From Gautieria morchelliformis (Eukaryota > Basidiomycota > Agaricomycetes > Gomphales > Gomphaceae), in NCBI GenBank assembly GCA_015179125.1, contig WHVA01000247.1, positions 93,535-157,534 of the forward strand: a DNA stretch of 64,000 nt, in the 5' to 3' direction. The notes beneath the pieces were generated by a model. It ran no database searches and was not told where the DNA came from. It worked only from the letters and a program-made list of their open reading frames with translations. This document shows, piece by piece, positions 43,138 through 54,450 of this stretch; the first letter of the stretch is position 1, and the number at the start of each line of letters is the position of its first letter. Made by a program: the position numbers and the translations under genes.

Positions 43138-43800
43138 TGTTAAGACTGTAAGTTGTACTTATACTCAGCCCAAAATGCAGGCCGAGCTGAGGTTTGGAAC
43201 GGGGGGCTTGTGTAAGGACCCGGCCTTTGGCCAGTTACTTACCAGTACAACCTTTTTTCCGAGCCCAAGCCTTGTGATACTCATGCCCAAGTCCTGTGAT
43301 TCTAAGCCCGAGCCCAAGCTCATATCCGAGCTTGATTCCATGCCCGAGTCCCCTTAGTTACCTATCCTGTTCCATCACGCATCATTAGTATATTGACCTC
43401 GCCCTGATTCCCCCATATATGCTCACCCCTGACCATTACTCTCACCCGTATATAAATCCCTTGTATACATTCCTACTCTTCAGTCTGAAAATCAACTATC
43501 ATACCCTTTGATCCTTAGCTAGTTTCTAAGCCTCCACCTCTTAAGCCAAACCTCACCTCTTATTCGTTTACCTCCGAAGTTGGGACTCGTACGTAGGGCC
43601 AGCGCAGCACATAAGCTGAAGCCAAGTCCCACTCCGACCTCCCCATCTGAACCTTGCTCAGTAACCTCGGACCGTACCTCAGGTTTCGCTCCCGAGCTCG
43701 GTCAACCATACAAAGGATCGTATCGTAACAGCTTGCCTTCAACTTTGTAGGTTGAACCCACTCAGTGTTCTGCCCTAATTTTGGGATCAGAGTTTTCAGA
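43138..43800 (+). repeat. LTR with an inverted LTR fragment behind it
   Basis: 43138-43730 runs TGTTAAGACTG...CGTATCGTAACA with a TATA-like CCGTATATAAAT near 43450. 43731-43800 is the reverse complement of part of the 37394 LTR (compare 37718-37780). No target duplication at either end. Confidence 0.55.
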
Positions 43801-43973
43801 AAGGCCCGGCTGTTCGCAACTCGTCCATGGAGGACACCCATGGACCCACTAACCCTAAAATATTTTACATCATGTGATATTACCACCATGTCAACCCACA
43901 ACGAACAAGGACGCGTCCACAATATATCTAAATTTAATTACTACTCTAAAAAATTCTTTTTCCTTGTCTCCTC

Positions 43974-44871
43974 ATGCTGAGTTGCATGCAAGTCAACAAC
44001 AGTGTGGTTCCATTTACTCTTCAACATGACACCCGGCAGCTACCTTCATCTCATCCCCTACGATGCATCCCAGCAAAACGCATCTGCATCCATGGCAACT
44101 GCATCGGTGAGTACGACTTGCCCGAGATTGTGAAGAAATCAACCCGAAATAACGCAGGCAAGGCATATCAAAAGCTAATTGCTCACTCAGTATTATTAGC
44201 CGTTCTAACAATATTGTCATGCAGTGTAAGGGCTGCAGAACGATATTTATCCATCAGCGAATGGCCACCTTTCCACCGAATGCCGACTTGGCTCTTGCGC
44301 CTCCTCCTGCACCTTCTGGAAAGTCTGCCATGCCCTCAGCTGCACCCTCAGCCACACCCTCAGTACCATCTGCTCCTCAGCCGGCACCGTTTCTTCCCAA
44401 TGGTGGATGTCCTAAGTGTGGGAGTCTGCGCAGGAACAAAGATTGTTCTGTGGGATATTGTAAGAAATGCTGTGTAAAGAATGCACTTGGAAACCCAGGA
44501 TGTGCACCATGCAACTATCACGCTCACCAACTACGTAGGAATGGATATGCACACCAGCCGGCAATACTTCCTTCTCCTTCTCTTCCCATTGTGACACTTC
44601 CATCCTCTTCTTCTCTGCCTCTTGTTTCTTCTCCTCCCATCGCTTCTGCTATCCTCGCCGCTCCTGACCTGCCGCCTACTTGAAACTTGTCAAACCCGCT
44701 GCCTTCTGGTTGGGCCGACGCACGCATGCGCTCACTTCAGATTGAGCAAAACACTTTGAATCACGCACAACAGTTATAGGACAGCCATATAATGCTCCAA
44801 CAGCCCTACAACCTTGTTTGGTATGTCCAGGTGCGTCGCAGTTTGATTCCCAGTGATGCACTTGTTGATAT
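43974..44871 (+). pseudogene. cysteine-rich host-type gene, 5' part, cut by copia-2
   Basis: From ATG 43974 one frame gives ...RICIHGNCIGEYDLPEI, VKKSTRNNAGKAYQK. After a 50-bp intron-like stretch (44175-44224, branch-like CTAAC, acceptor CATGCAG) it gives CKGCRTIFIHQ, a Pro/Ala/Ser-rich linker and CPKCGSLRRNKDC..GYCKKCC..NALGNPGC..CNYH. The joined reading across the intron is smooth, but the donor reads CTAATT where GTAATT would be expected. A stop at 44681-44683 and another near 44780 follow, with WADARMRSLQIEQNTLN and YNLVWYVQ-like sequence beyond. Proteins with this Cys pattern are common but uncharacterised in agaricomycetes (from memory). Function unknown. The copia-2 LTR enters at 44872. 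Confidence 0.6.
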
Positions 44872-45359
44872 TGTTGGGTGCATTTATGCTCCTGCACCAA
44901 AATCAAGCATAATATATTCGATTTATTGTATGGTGTTTCAATCCTTTCTCACATTGTTCTTGTACCATGCATCTATTTTTCTGATTATTTTCGAAATTTT
45001 CCAGTCACTCCTTATCTCTCCATTTCACTTTGTTATTTCTATTTTCACAGGCGGCTGCACCCAGCGGAGTTTGAAATGACTTCGACGCGCGAGCCCATGG
45101 GCGCTAAAGGGCCGGGTGCACGTATATGCCTTCTGAGACAGGATAGTGCTCCTCTCTCAGTGACAATAAATTCACTGAGAGAGGCGAGTAGTATTCTTTA
45201 TATTTACATAGCATGTTGACTGAAAATCATGTAGTATATTTGATTCTAGGTATTGTATTAATATATCAGTGACAATAAATTCACTGAGAGAGTATATTTG
45301 ATTCTAGCTTTCTAAGAACTCTACCGAACCTTCCCTGCCATAGCCCCTAGTTGCTAACA
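44872..45359 (+). repeat. copia-2 5' LTR
   Basis: 488 bp, TGTTGGGTGCATTTATGC...TAGTTGCTAACA. It has the hairpin CTCTCTCAGTGA/TCACTGAGAGAG at 45152-45183, and a second CAGTGACAATAAATTCACTG near 45270. It is the same type as the solo LTR at 33139-33568, which lacks the second hairpin. Confidence 0.95.
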
Positions 45360-45374
45360 AGGGTTATGGGCCCC
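45360..45374 (+). other. copia-2 primer-binding site over the start codon
   Basis: AGGGTTATGGGCCCC, complementary to the initiator tRNA-Met anticodon arm; the ATG at 45366 is the polyprotein start. Confidence 0.7.
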
Positions 45375-48300
45375 GCAGACACTTCGCAGAAGCTTTTGGG
45401 TGTGGAGAAGCTTGCAACAGATGGAAGTAATTGGCCTCTGTGGCGAGCTACTCTCACAAGTTATTTTGAGTCGAAAAATCTACTCAGGCATATAGAAGGG
45501 AGAGCCATTCGACCTCCTAATCCTCCAGTCATGCCCCCAGGCCATATTCTTACAGAAGCTGAGGAAACTCAGATTGAGAAGGCTGAGGAGAAGCTGGAGA
45601 AGTATCTTGCCAGAGAAGGACAGGCCAAAACCCAAATAATCGTCTCAGTGTCAGAGTCACTAGCTCTGATGCTACAGAAGAGACATACAGCAAAAGAAGT
45701 CTGGGATGCATTGGTCAATGAGATGACCAAAAAGCCCAAGATGGTCCTCACCAACCTACAGAGACAGCTTCGCAGTATGAGGTGTCCTGAGGATGGAGAC
45801 TTCAGAGATCACTTGGACAAGGCCCAAGACCTCTATGCTCGTCTCAATGAGATGGGAGCCAGAATTTCTGAAGGAGAGTTCACCGACATCATCCTTGCGT
45901 CACTTCCACCCTCCCATGAGGCAGTTATGAATGCCCTTACCACGTCACTCGAAGAATGTGGAATGCCCTTAGTGCCTGATGATATTATCAGAGTACTAAA
46001 GGCTCAATATGACAGGAGAAAGACCCTCAATATTTTACAAGAAGAGCAGGAATTTATTGGTTCATCTACGAAAGGGCAGAAGGGCCGGAAAGACCCGAAG
46101 GTGCTTGCATGCACTAATTGCCACAAGCCTGGACATGCTATAGAAAGTTGCTGGGCTAAAGGAGGTGGTAAAGAAGGCCAGGGGCCACGTCAGAAGAAGA
46201 AAGCGAAAGCCAAAAAGAAGAAGGGCAAAGCCAAGGTGAATGTTGCCGAAGAAGTGTCCTCTGAGGAGGATGAGAGTGGCAGTCCAGCCGCTTTCGCCAA
46301 CTTCGACTGCTCTAATTTGAGTAGTTTATCTCTGGACACTGTTGTTATCCTCGACACTGGAACGACCCCACATATGACCCCTCACAAGAATTTATTGAGG
46401 GATTACAGTCCATTCTCACAGCCGCGCACAATTCGTGCAGCCAACAAAGGCACTTTTGATGCCTTCGGTTCAGGCTCACTCGTGCTATCTAACAAGGTTG
46501 GAGATAAGACTGTGAACATTACATTGAAGGATACGTTCTACATGCCCAAAATGGCTGTTACCCTGATCTCGATCGGCCGGTGCGATGATGCAGGCTATAA
46601 CACACAAATAGCTGATCAGAAATGCACAATATCCAATCGTAAAGGCAGGATATTGATGCAAGCACCGAAGCTGAATGGCTTATATCGATTTGATTTACAA
46701 CACACAAGTGCCGAAGCACATATATGCGCATCAGCCATGGAGATACATCAGAAAATGGGGCACATTTCACAAAAGTCCCTACAGCACTTGCTCAACCGTG
46801 GCATGATATTAGGCATTGAATTGAGCTCAAAAGGTGACAAGGTTGTTTGTGATGCGTGCATTCAGGCGAAGATTGCACGCAAATCACTTCCTCAGGAACC
46901 CAGAAGCCGATCATCAAAATTCGGTGACAGAATTTATTCTGATGTCTGGGGACCAGCGAGACACTCCACAATTGACAAGAAATCCTATTATGTGTCTTTC
47001 ATCGACGACTACTCAAGAGAATCGGTTATCTATTTGATGGCAAACAAATCGGAAGCATTTTCAAAATACAAACTCTACGAGGCCTTGATGCTTCGACAGA
47101 GGAACGTGCACATCAAAGCACTTGTTTCCGACAGAGGGGGCGAATATACAAGCTCGGAATTTGAACAGCATTTATCCAAGCAAGGCACGAAGCATCGGTT
47201 AACTGTGCATGACACCCCAGAGTCAAATGGTGTTGCTGAACGTTTAAACCGAACTCTAGTTGAAAGAGCTCGTGCCATGCTATTGGAATCAAGTCTTCCT
47301 AAGACTCTATGGGGGCATGCAATTTTGCATGCCAACTATCTTAGGAATCGGACACACACAAGAGCTTTGCCAGACAAAACCCCTTTTGAAATGATCCATC
47401 ACGAGAAACCGAACCTGAAAGACATACACGTGTGGGGAATTGAAGTCTACGTTAAAGTCAAAGAGGGAAACAAACTAGCAGCCCGTGCCAAAAGAGCTCG
47501 GTGGATAGGAATCTCTGGACAGAGCCATGGTCACTGCATCTACTGGCCTGACTCTCAGAAGGTTTCTGTCGAGCGGAATGTTATATTTGACTCAGAGATG
47601 AAGGGGGGCAAAGCTCCAATCATTTCTATTGAAGAGTCACAGCTACCTACGTCCAGAAAAGTGATACAGGCCATTTTGGCGCCAGCACCCATGCCTAGTC
47701 GCTTAGTCAGCGAGGAGGCAAAGATCGAAGAAATTGACGATAATGAACCAGAGGAACGTCTTGAAGAGCTGCAACCCAGTCAGACTGTTGATGTCAGACC
47801 TAAAGAAGCTGCTCCAACAAGGAGAAGCAAGAGGATCCGTCAGCAGCAGGTGCAGCCGGCCCCAAGTGGTCCTGTAACAAGGTCTCAAGCTAAGAGACAT
47901 GCTGGTGCAGATATCACTACACTAGCTTACGAGGACATTGATGACCATCAAGACAAATTATTCGAACAAGATTTATCCTCTGTCACTGACGGCATCAGTG
48001 ATTATAACCTTGCCATCAGTACACTTTCGACCTCCGATCAAAACAAAGATAATGTGCTGCCGTATTTGAATCAGACCGAGCCTAGCAATGCAGATGAAGC
48101 CTTAAATGATCCTATGTGGAAAGCATCGATGGATAAAGAGTACAAGGTGCTACTCGACAAAGGTGTATGGGAAGTGGTTAAACCACCTCCTGGGGCAAAT
48201 ATTGTTGGAAATAGATGGGTATTCCTCTGGAAACGCAATCCAGAAGGTGAACCCATTACACCTAGATCGAGGATGGTCGCCCAAGGCTTTACACAAAGTT

Positions 48301-48653
48301 TTGGAGTCGACTACAATGAAACCTATGCACCTGTTGCTCGGATGACTTCCTTACGGATTATATGTGCCATTGCTGCCAGGAACAATTGGCCTATTCACCA
48401 AATGGATGTGGACAGTGCATATTTGAATGCTACACTGCCAGAACCTATTTACATGAGACAGCCGTATGGATATGAGACCGGAGACAAAGATGATGTCCTC
48501 CTGCTGAAGAAAGCACTTTACGGCCTCAAACAGGCTGGAAGGGAATGGTATAAACATCTGAGTGGTGAATTTCTCAAGTTAGGATTCACTAAATCAGCTT
48601 CGGATGGAGCTGTATTTTGCAGACTAGTTTTGGTGAGAAAGGGTTTGCAGTAA
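45366..48653 (+). pseudogene. copia-2 gag-pol, open but truncated in RT
   Basis: 1095 codons without a stop from ATG 45366 (MGPADTSQ). Gag, zinc knuckle CTNCHKPGHAIESC, protease ILDTGTTPHM, pre-integrase EIHQKMGHIS, integrase Asp in YSDVWGP and SDRGGEY, Glu in GVAERLNRT, and RT through YGLKQAGREWY. After SDGAVFCR (about 48622) the sequence leaves the family, just before the AVDD box, and the last ten codons are foreign. RNase H and 3' LTR are missing. The protein is some 85% like copia-1 by eye. The clean frame over 3.2 kb contrasts with copia-3. Confidence 0.9.
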
Positions 48654-49087
48654 TATTACAGTGTTTACAAGAAATATTCCCGGCCGAGACTCCCATCTCT
48701 GACACAATCAAGCTGCTTGCACACAACACATTTCTTCATTTTGTGCTTGTTCCCGAGGCTACATGGCAGCTTATTGCTGCTCATGAAGGGTGCACACGAA
48801 TTGTGGCGATGGAAACTGTGGTATTGAGCTCGAAGTGGGGTGGCTCACGCTTCCCATTACATATGGGTACAGCCGGAGAGGATGTTGATGTGGAATACGC
48901 AAACATGGTCAATCAGCAATGCGATGCCAAGAGAAAACTTGACAAAGGCAAGGGCGTGATGTCTGGTGAAAAGAAGAAGTCCCTGGTCACTGTGAAAGAA
49001 GAGGAAGAGGAGGCCCGTGTGGTAGCTGACTATACAATGGAATGTATGGGCAGCAGCATCATCTACGTTATCAACAACAATGATTAA
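48623..49087 (+). pseudogene. C-terminal fragment of a host-type gene, possibly RTC4-like
   Basis: Open frame continuing from copia-2 into non-copia sequence. It contains LLAHNTFLHFVLVPEATWQL, EGCTRIVAMETVVLSSKWGG, a basic stretch KRKLDKGKGVMSGEKKK and an acidic VKEEEEEARVV, and ends with a stop at 49085-49087. The VPEAxxxLI..ExxC pattern recalls the RTC4 C-terminal domain, but the match is short and from memory. It may be the far side of the gene cut at 44872 or a different gene. Confidence 0.4.
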
Positions 49088-49479
49088 AGTTATGTCTCTC
49101 TTCCTTTCTGTTATCGCTTATGCTATTTCATTTCTATCATAGATGTTTTTGTTGTTGTCTCTTGTAGCCTCATTCACTCGCATGTGTTGTTTCTTGCTCA
49201 TTGCTTTGCTACCATCACATCACTGAAATAACGTACCCTCGTCGCTTCTCACCATTGCTATCCCAGTCTAACATCATCATCACTTGCTGTAGTACTTCTT
49301 GCTGTCATTGCTCGGTATGCTCTCAGTTGCTTCCATATGTACCAACCAAATTTTTCAATACCTTGCACGATTGTAGTCCTCATACAGACCAAACAATGTA
49401 ATCTGGCTACTGAATAGAATAGCCAAGTCTTATCAATTTTTGCACAATGCATTAGCAGATGATAGTGTGGGCAATTAAT
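49088..49479. other. intergenic, no feature recognised
   Basis: T-rich DNA between convergent gene remnants. No gene seen. Confidence 0.5.
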
Positions 49480-49947
49480 GGTATATTGGGGAAATAACAC
49501 GAAAAGAATCTACCCTTTAAGAAGAATGTCCCGGGGAACATTCTATGGGACTCGATGCTTTCGTCGCAGCTCAGCCACCATCAACTTATTGCATCGCCAA
49601 ATCATCTCATCCAGAAAAAAATTATACCGGTCTACCCTCGTCTCTGGAACCATGGCCTGAAAACCTCCAAACCATGCGTTCGTCTGTTCTGCAACAGATG
49701 AGTTAAACCGCCAATGTCCTTCGGATGTTGTTAGTTCGGGCCATATGCGAGGGTTGCAGTTTTCTTTGCACCATTTATGTTTCTTACTATGTTTTCAGTC
49801 TTAGTGGAAAACATCTACGGGCAAGGCACATCTGTCAAAGTAAGTGTCTCCCTCAGCCACAAGCATTGCTGAAATGATGCAGTTTGTGTCCATCCAAAGG
49901 ACCTTGGGGAGTGAGGCTTTCGTGAGGAAGAGTCCCCGCCAGAACTC

Positions 49948-50000
49948 CTACAAGTATATCAAACAGTGTACAGACATCACAAATTATATAAATAACTCAC
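49948..50000 (-). other. intron 6 of the KDZ-associated gene
   Basis: 53 bp, GTGAGTTATT...CTTGTAG on minus; joins GPNGVQ to EFWRGLF. Confidence 0.75.
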
Positions 50001-50629
50001 TTGAACACCGTTGGGACCTTCTGACCCATAAAATGTTGCACGCCCGAGTATTACACCACAAGATGCAACACACAACTCTTCGTTATGTGTGCGTTTGCGT
50101 CCAAAACGTGCTCTAATTTTTTGGTTACCTGTATCTGGTTTACTTGGGCAGTCATCCACATCGGCAGGCATATCGGCAGGCTGTAAGATCCTTTGACCGT
50201 TCTCCACGATGATCTCGATCTCTTCATCATGTAGACCATCTCCTTCATTCTGTAAAAATGTCTCCTCGACACTGTCTTCTGATCGGATTGTGTTATGGTC
50301 CATGCCAGAATGCTCTGTAGCTTCATTAGGCATGGTGGAGCTGGTCTGACTGAGCTTATGGCGTTCCAGCCTTGCCTTCAGTTGAAACATCCCCTTACCT
50401 GCCTTGGAATAGTACTCCTCACACGCACGATGATCGACGTGGTTGCATGTTTTGTAGCCAGGCTCGACTTGTTCTTTGCATGAGGCAACCGCACATTCAT
50501 ACCTCTTATGGTAGTGATAATCACAATATATTGCCTGGTTGTTCGGAAGAGGGTTCTTGCAGTTGAGTGCGCCAGCACAGCGTGGGTGTCCGAGGGTAAT
50601 GCCGTCCATAACCACGGAACGAACTTTAC

Positions 50630-50682
50630 CTATACATAGATGTCGATTTGGCAGAAAAGACATACATTAGTGGATGACATAC
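50630..50682 (-). other. intron 5 of the KDZ-associated gene
   Basis: 53 bp, GTATGTCATC...TATGTATAG on minus; joins NNGEM to CKVRSVVMDG. Confidence 0.75.
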
Positions 50683-50821
50683 ACATCTCCCCATTGTTGT
50701 CCTGAGACACGTGTGTGCATACTTCACATGCATGATTCCATTCTGCCTGCCCGGTTCCCATCATATGAAGTGTTTGAGCTTCTAAAGCCGGGCGTAACCT
50801 GTGTCTTTGCTTGATTTGCAA

Positions 50822-50858
50822 CTTGAAGTATGGTAGAATTAGCTGTGTGATCTATAAC
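50822..50858 (-). other. very short putative intron 4
   Basis: 37 bp, GTTATAGATC...CTTCAAG on minus. It is needed to bring IHSL into frame with LQIKQRHRLRPALEAQ. It could instead be a frameshift. Confidence 0.45.
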
Positions 50859-51000
50859 AAGGCTGTGGATGAAGAATGAGTCCCATATGTCGTCATGGTA
50901 TAGATAGAGCTTTGGGCGCCAGTCAGGAGGAAGCAGTGTTTTGATATATTCAGGTGCAAAAGATAAATTGTATATGCGCACACAATTGGTTGCAGAGGTC

Positions 51001-51054
51001 CTAATTGCATGCACATTGAGCACTAGTTTTAAACTTGCAATAAAGTTCACATAC
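51001..51054 (-). other. intron 3 of the KDZ-associated gene
   Basis: 54 bp, GTATGTGAAC...GCAATTAG on minus; joins NCA(W) to TSATNC. Confidence 0.8.
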
Positions 51055-51172
51055 CAGGCGCAGTTAATCATCGTTGCAAATATTTCACAGAGGTTCGTCT
51101 CGATAAAGAAACGTTGCAAGGCCTGTATGTAATCAGGTACCCCTGGGTAGTACATTCGAATAGATGTGCTGA

Positions 51173-51256
51173 CTCAGTAATTATAATAATAGTGTGTCTG
51201 ACAATCTATTCAGGTAGCATGAGACTGGAGTTCTTTCCTATGAAAGCATCACTCAC
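51173..51256 (-). other. intron 2 of the KDZ-associated gene
   Basis: 84 bp, GTGAGTGATG...TTACTGAG on minus, placed by the shift from FLCR to SIRMYYPG. Confidence 0.6.
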
Positions 51257-51436
51257 TTCTGCAGAGAAATGAGGAGTTATAGCCCGGCAGCACTCCATAG
51301 TCTTTATTGAGGACTGTAGCTGCAAACTTGATTGGCTCACAAAGTTCTTGGAGCTTCGTGTCTACACCGGCCCTTGTTCGGCTAGTGCAGGCCGTATTAA
51401 TGCAGGTCCGATGAGGAGGGTAGAATTCATAAAATG

Positions 51437-51494
51437 CTGTGAGCTGAAAGCTTCAATGGTTATTTAGTACAGGGAAATGGTGAGAGAAACTCAC
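51437..51494 (-). other. intron 1 of the KDZ-associated gene
   Basis: 58 bp, GTGAGTTTCT...AGCTCACAG on minus; joins GPTYSV to AFYEFYPP. Confidence 0.7.
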
Positions 51495-51834
51495 CGACAC
51501 TGTAAGTTGGACCGTATCTCAAGAATAGCGGAAGCAGTGCCGCTTGCCTCATCCTCAACCGTAGGCGATTGTCAGCCTGTTCAATCCATCTGATCCCCTT
51601 GAAAACCTCCCACAAAATCTTGGTGTTATCATAGGAGAGATCAAGAGAATCTCGTAGGAAACAATGGATGCTGCCAGGGAGGGTATCGGGTGGATCTGTG
51701 ACCTCAGAGTGCTGGCTCCAGAGTATTCGTTCCTTAAGGTGGCATATGAGATCGATGAATGTCACGAGAGTGTCGAACGGGAGCCGTGTGAGTGCCGGAT
51801 ACTCCAAGAAAATTGCTAGGAGATCATGGCCCAT

Positions 51835-53008
51835 GGTGAGTGGCGTATTTGTGTTCGCGTACAACTTAATCTAAGTCGAGTCAAGGTCCATGTCTTCGTG
51901 TGTGCGGTGACCGGTCTATATCCGCAGGATGGATGGTGAGGCTGGGAGCGGCTGCGAAGTACTCAATAACCGAGGGTGGTTGTCTGTGCTCAGGAGATCT
52001 GTTATGGTGGTGATGCACCGATCTATATCCACCCAATGTATCCGGTGAGCATGGCCGACGACAAGCAGAGTTATCAGTGCCCAAGTTCTATATAATAATT
52101 GAATAATAATTGAATTATAATTTGTTGTGGGTGTATGTGCCCACAATTACTAAACATTAGGGTTTAGCGGTCCATGGACAGTTGTGAACAGCCAGGTTGT
52201 TCTCAGAGTTTGGCGTCAAGCCGAGAGGTTCGGGGGTCAGATATCAGACAGAGGGACTGAAGTAGGAGGATCTAAGTCAATATCTGAACTGAGGAAATAG
52301 CATACATGATGGGGGGTTTATATATGAAAAGCAGGGCTTAGCAAAAGGGCATCAATGCCCTGATCAAGCAGATAAGAAAGATAAGGGACAATCAAACAGG
52401 AATGGTATGGAGGTTAATCAAAAAGGTCATGTGATACAGCATATATGAGTATATAATATATCTTATGCTGTTCATACTAACTTCTCCTGTACATGACATT
52501 GTCCGCACTGTGATAAATTACCTCTGCTAATCATGCGCAACAGACATGCCAGATGGGACCAACAATGCCTTGGTTGTTAGTGCTACAACACACCATGATC
52601 AAGAGTGCATCTATTGATACTAAAACATATTCACTCTGATATAGTTTCACAGTGAGGATGAAGCTCACAATAAAGGTACCGCTGGTCTGAAGATGTCAAA
52701 GAAACACATATTTGTAACCACATTTGCAAGGGGCTGGAACTTCAAGAATTAAATTAGGCGCAGTATCTTAGTCAGCAGATATCAGAGGGATCTTTCTATA
52801 TTTAGTAATTAGTGCTTCAATTGACATCCTTGGCTCCCGTTCGCATTTTCTTAGAAAAAAGTCCCACTCTTTAACTTAACCATGTCTGTGACACCTACAT
52901 AAGTCTGTAAGCTTTTTGATGGCAATGTCAACCTCTTCCATTAGGTTTGAGGCAGGATTTGTATGCACTCAAGTACATCAACAAAGTGCAATGTGTGAAG
53001 ATACATGT
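51835..53008. other. unrecognised region, possible LTR remnants
   Basis: No gene recognised. 52190-52450 has an LTR-like outline (TGTTCTCAGAGTTTGG; TACATGATGGGGGGTTTATA) recalling the solo LTR family of 19785-20482, but similarity is weak. Confidence 0.35.
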
Positions 53009-53281
53009 GGTCATGAATATCACACAGGAATGGCTGTTACTGGAGAGGAGAGTGTGAACAGTTGTTTCCATTGAGGAAATGGATGGAATTGATGTCCCTT
53101 CCCAGATTGACCTTCCATTCAAGGTCAACTTGTGTTATGTCTTCCAGGACAATGAAAATAGCTTCTTTGTCCTGGACCTTATGCTGGGTGGGATTTATTA
53201 TGAATATCACACAGGGATGACTCTTACTGAAGAGGTGAACATGGAAAGTTGTTTCCATTGAGGAAATGGATGGAATTTATT
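53009..53281. repeat. direct duplication with 191-bp period
   Basis: Two copies of an 80-bp segment: 53009-53090 and 53200-53281. Shared phrases are ATGAATATCACACAGG, and GTTGTTTCCATTGAGGAAAT followed by GGATGGAATT. Confidence 0.8.
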
Positions 53282-53884
53282 CTTAATGTGATCATCAGAT
53301 TTAAAAGAATAGATAATATTCTTTTATGCTCAGGGACTGGGGATGCTACAGTCATCCTAATGTGCGGTGCCTGTGCAGGCTGATTAAGCTCAGCCTGGTG
53401 TATTGTACTCAAGGCCGTCAATCACATGATTGGGTCAAGGAGAAGACAGGGTCAATTTAGATCAGGAACAAAGGTTCCAAAGCTTTTGCTTTTGGAACAG
53501 TTTAGTAGACAGCAATAGTGAACTCAACAATGAATCAAATACATTTGTCCCCTTACATCTTATGAAGTGAACATGATATGTTTTTATTCAGAATTTCCTT
53601 ATGTCTTAAATTGTAAACAAAAGGAAGAAGTCTTCGCCATTTCCCATAGTTTCAAATGATTACTGGATTTGCTCTTTTTTCATTATTTTTTGCTGTGGGT
53701 TATGGTAAACAAAGAGCATGCATGACATCTCAGCATGCACAGTTAGCCAAAGGGCACAATTGTTGGTAAGCACAAATTTGCAAATTTGGCATTTTGAGCT
53801 GGCTTATGGACACCATAATATATCCAACGTTTAAAATGTGGATGGAGTCTTGCAGTATGACGCGGAGAACGCACTTTTAATATT
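53282..53884. other. no feature recognised
   Basis: AT-rich; no gene or repeat identified. Confidence 0.4.
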
Positions 53885-54150
53885 TTAAGCGTTTACAGGC
53901 AGAACAGCACGTTTACAGACAAGCCAGCGCGCTTACAGACAAACCAGCGCGTTTACAGGCAAGCCAGCACGTTTACAGACAAGCCAGCGCGTTTACAGGC
54001 AAGACAGCGCGTTTACAGACAAGCCAGAGCGTTTGCAGCGCATTTCCAAAGTGATCGGCGCATTTCCTTTAATTTTTGAAGTGTATACAGACAAACCAGC
54101 GCGTTTATGGAGTGATCAGCGCACTTACAGTGACCAGCGCGTTTACACCA
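53885..54150. repeat. 20-bp minisatellite
   Basis: About eight tidy copies of GCGTTTACAGACAAGCCAGC to 54035, then looser copies to 54150 (GCGTTTATGG, GCGCACTTACAG, GCGTTTACACC). Confidence 0.9.
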
Positions 54151-54194
54151 TGGACCTTGAGTCGGAGTCGGTCATTGCTGTAAATGGACAATTG

Positions 54195-54450
54195 GACAGG
54201 ACGCCTCCTCGCACGCACCCTCGCACGCATCCACGACGCCGCTCGATCCTGCCACCTCCCACGCTACCACCTCCACGCGCCACCACACGCCCCCTCACAC
54301 AACGCCGCTCGACGCTGTCACCACACACGCGCCACCTCGCACGCACCCTCGACCCGCTCGATGCTGCCACCACACGCGCGCCACCTCACAGACACCCATG
54401 ACGCCACTCGACGCTGCTATCACACAGGCGCCACCTCGCTCCGCCCGCCG
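54195..54450. repeat. GC-rich degenerate tandem repeat
   Basis: Four or five copies of a unit of about 50-65 bp around CGCTCGACGCTGCCACCACA and CGCGCCACCTCGCACGCACC. Long Pro/Arg/Thr-rich open frames on both strands result from composition. Confidence 0.7.

Larger units (their letters stand above)
44872..48622 (+). mobile_element. copia-2, 3'-truncated Ty1/copia element
   Basis: 5' LTR, primer site and gag-IN-RT, ending abruptly in RT. No second LTR in the window. Left flank GATAT. Confidence 0.92.
49480..51834 (-). pseudogene. KDZ-transposon-associated protein with CxC5 and CxC6 cysteine clusters
   Basis: Seven exons can be read on the minus strand from ATG 51834 (MGHDLLAIFLEYPALTRLP): 51834-51495, 51436-51257, 51172-51055, 51000-50859, 50821-50683, 50629-50001 and 49947 onward. 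Exon 2 has the CxC5-like FYEFYPPHRTC ... KDYGVLPGYNSSFLC. Exon 3 has YYPGVPDYIQALQRFFIETN, exons 3/4 join to CAWTSATNC. Exon 6 has VMDGITLGHPRCAGALNC ... CDYHYHKRYECAVASC ... TCNHVDHRACEEYYSKAGKG, the CxC6 cluster. Exon 7 gives FWRGLFLTKASLPKVLWMDT and ALPVDVFH, where stops occur. Then FNSSVAEQTNAWFGGFQAMV and VDRYNFFLDEM, decayed to 49480. The clusters are known partners of Kyakuja-Dileera-Zisupton transposases in mushrooms. Likely function is DNA transposition or its control. Confidence 0.75.

Noticed and set aside
11540-44871. GATAT flank shared by copia-2 (5' side) and copia-1 (3' side)
   Set aside because: The two elements have clearly different LTRs, so a shared target is unlikely; a 5-base match can be chance.
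52150-52175. TTAGGG telomere-like motif
   Set aside because: Single occurrence, not a tandem run.
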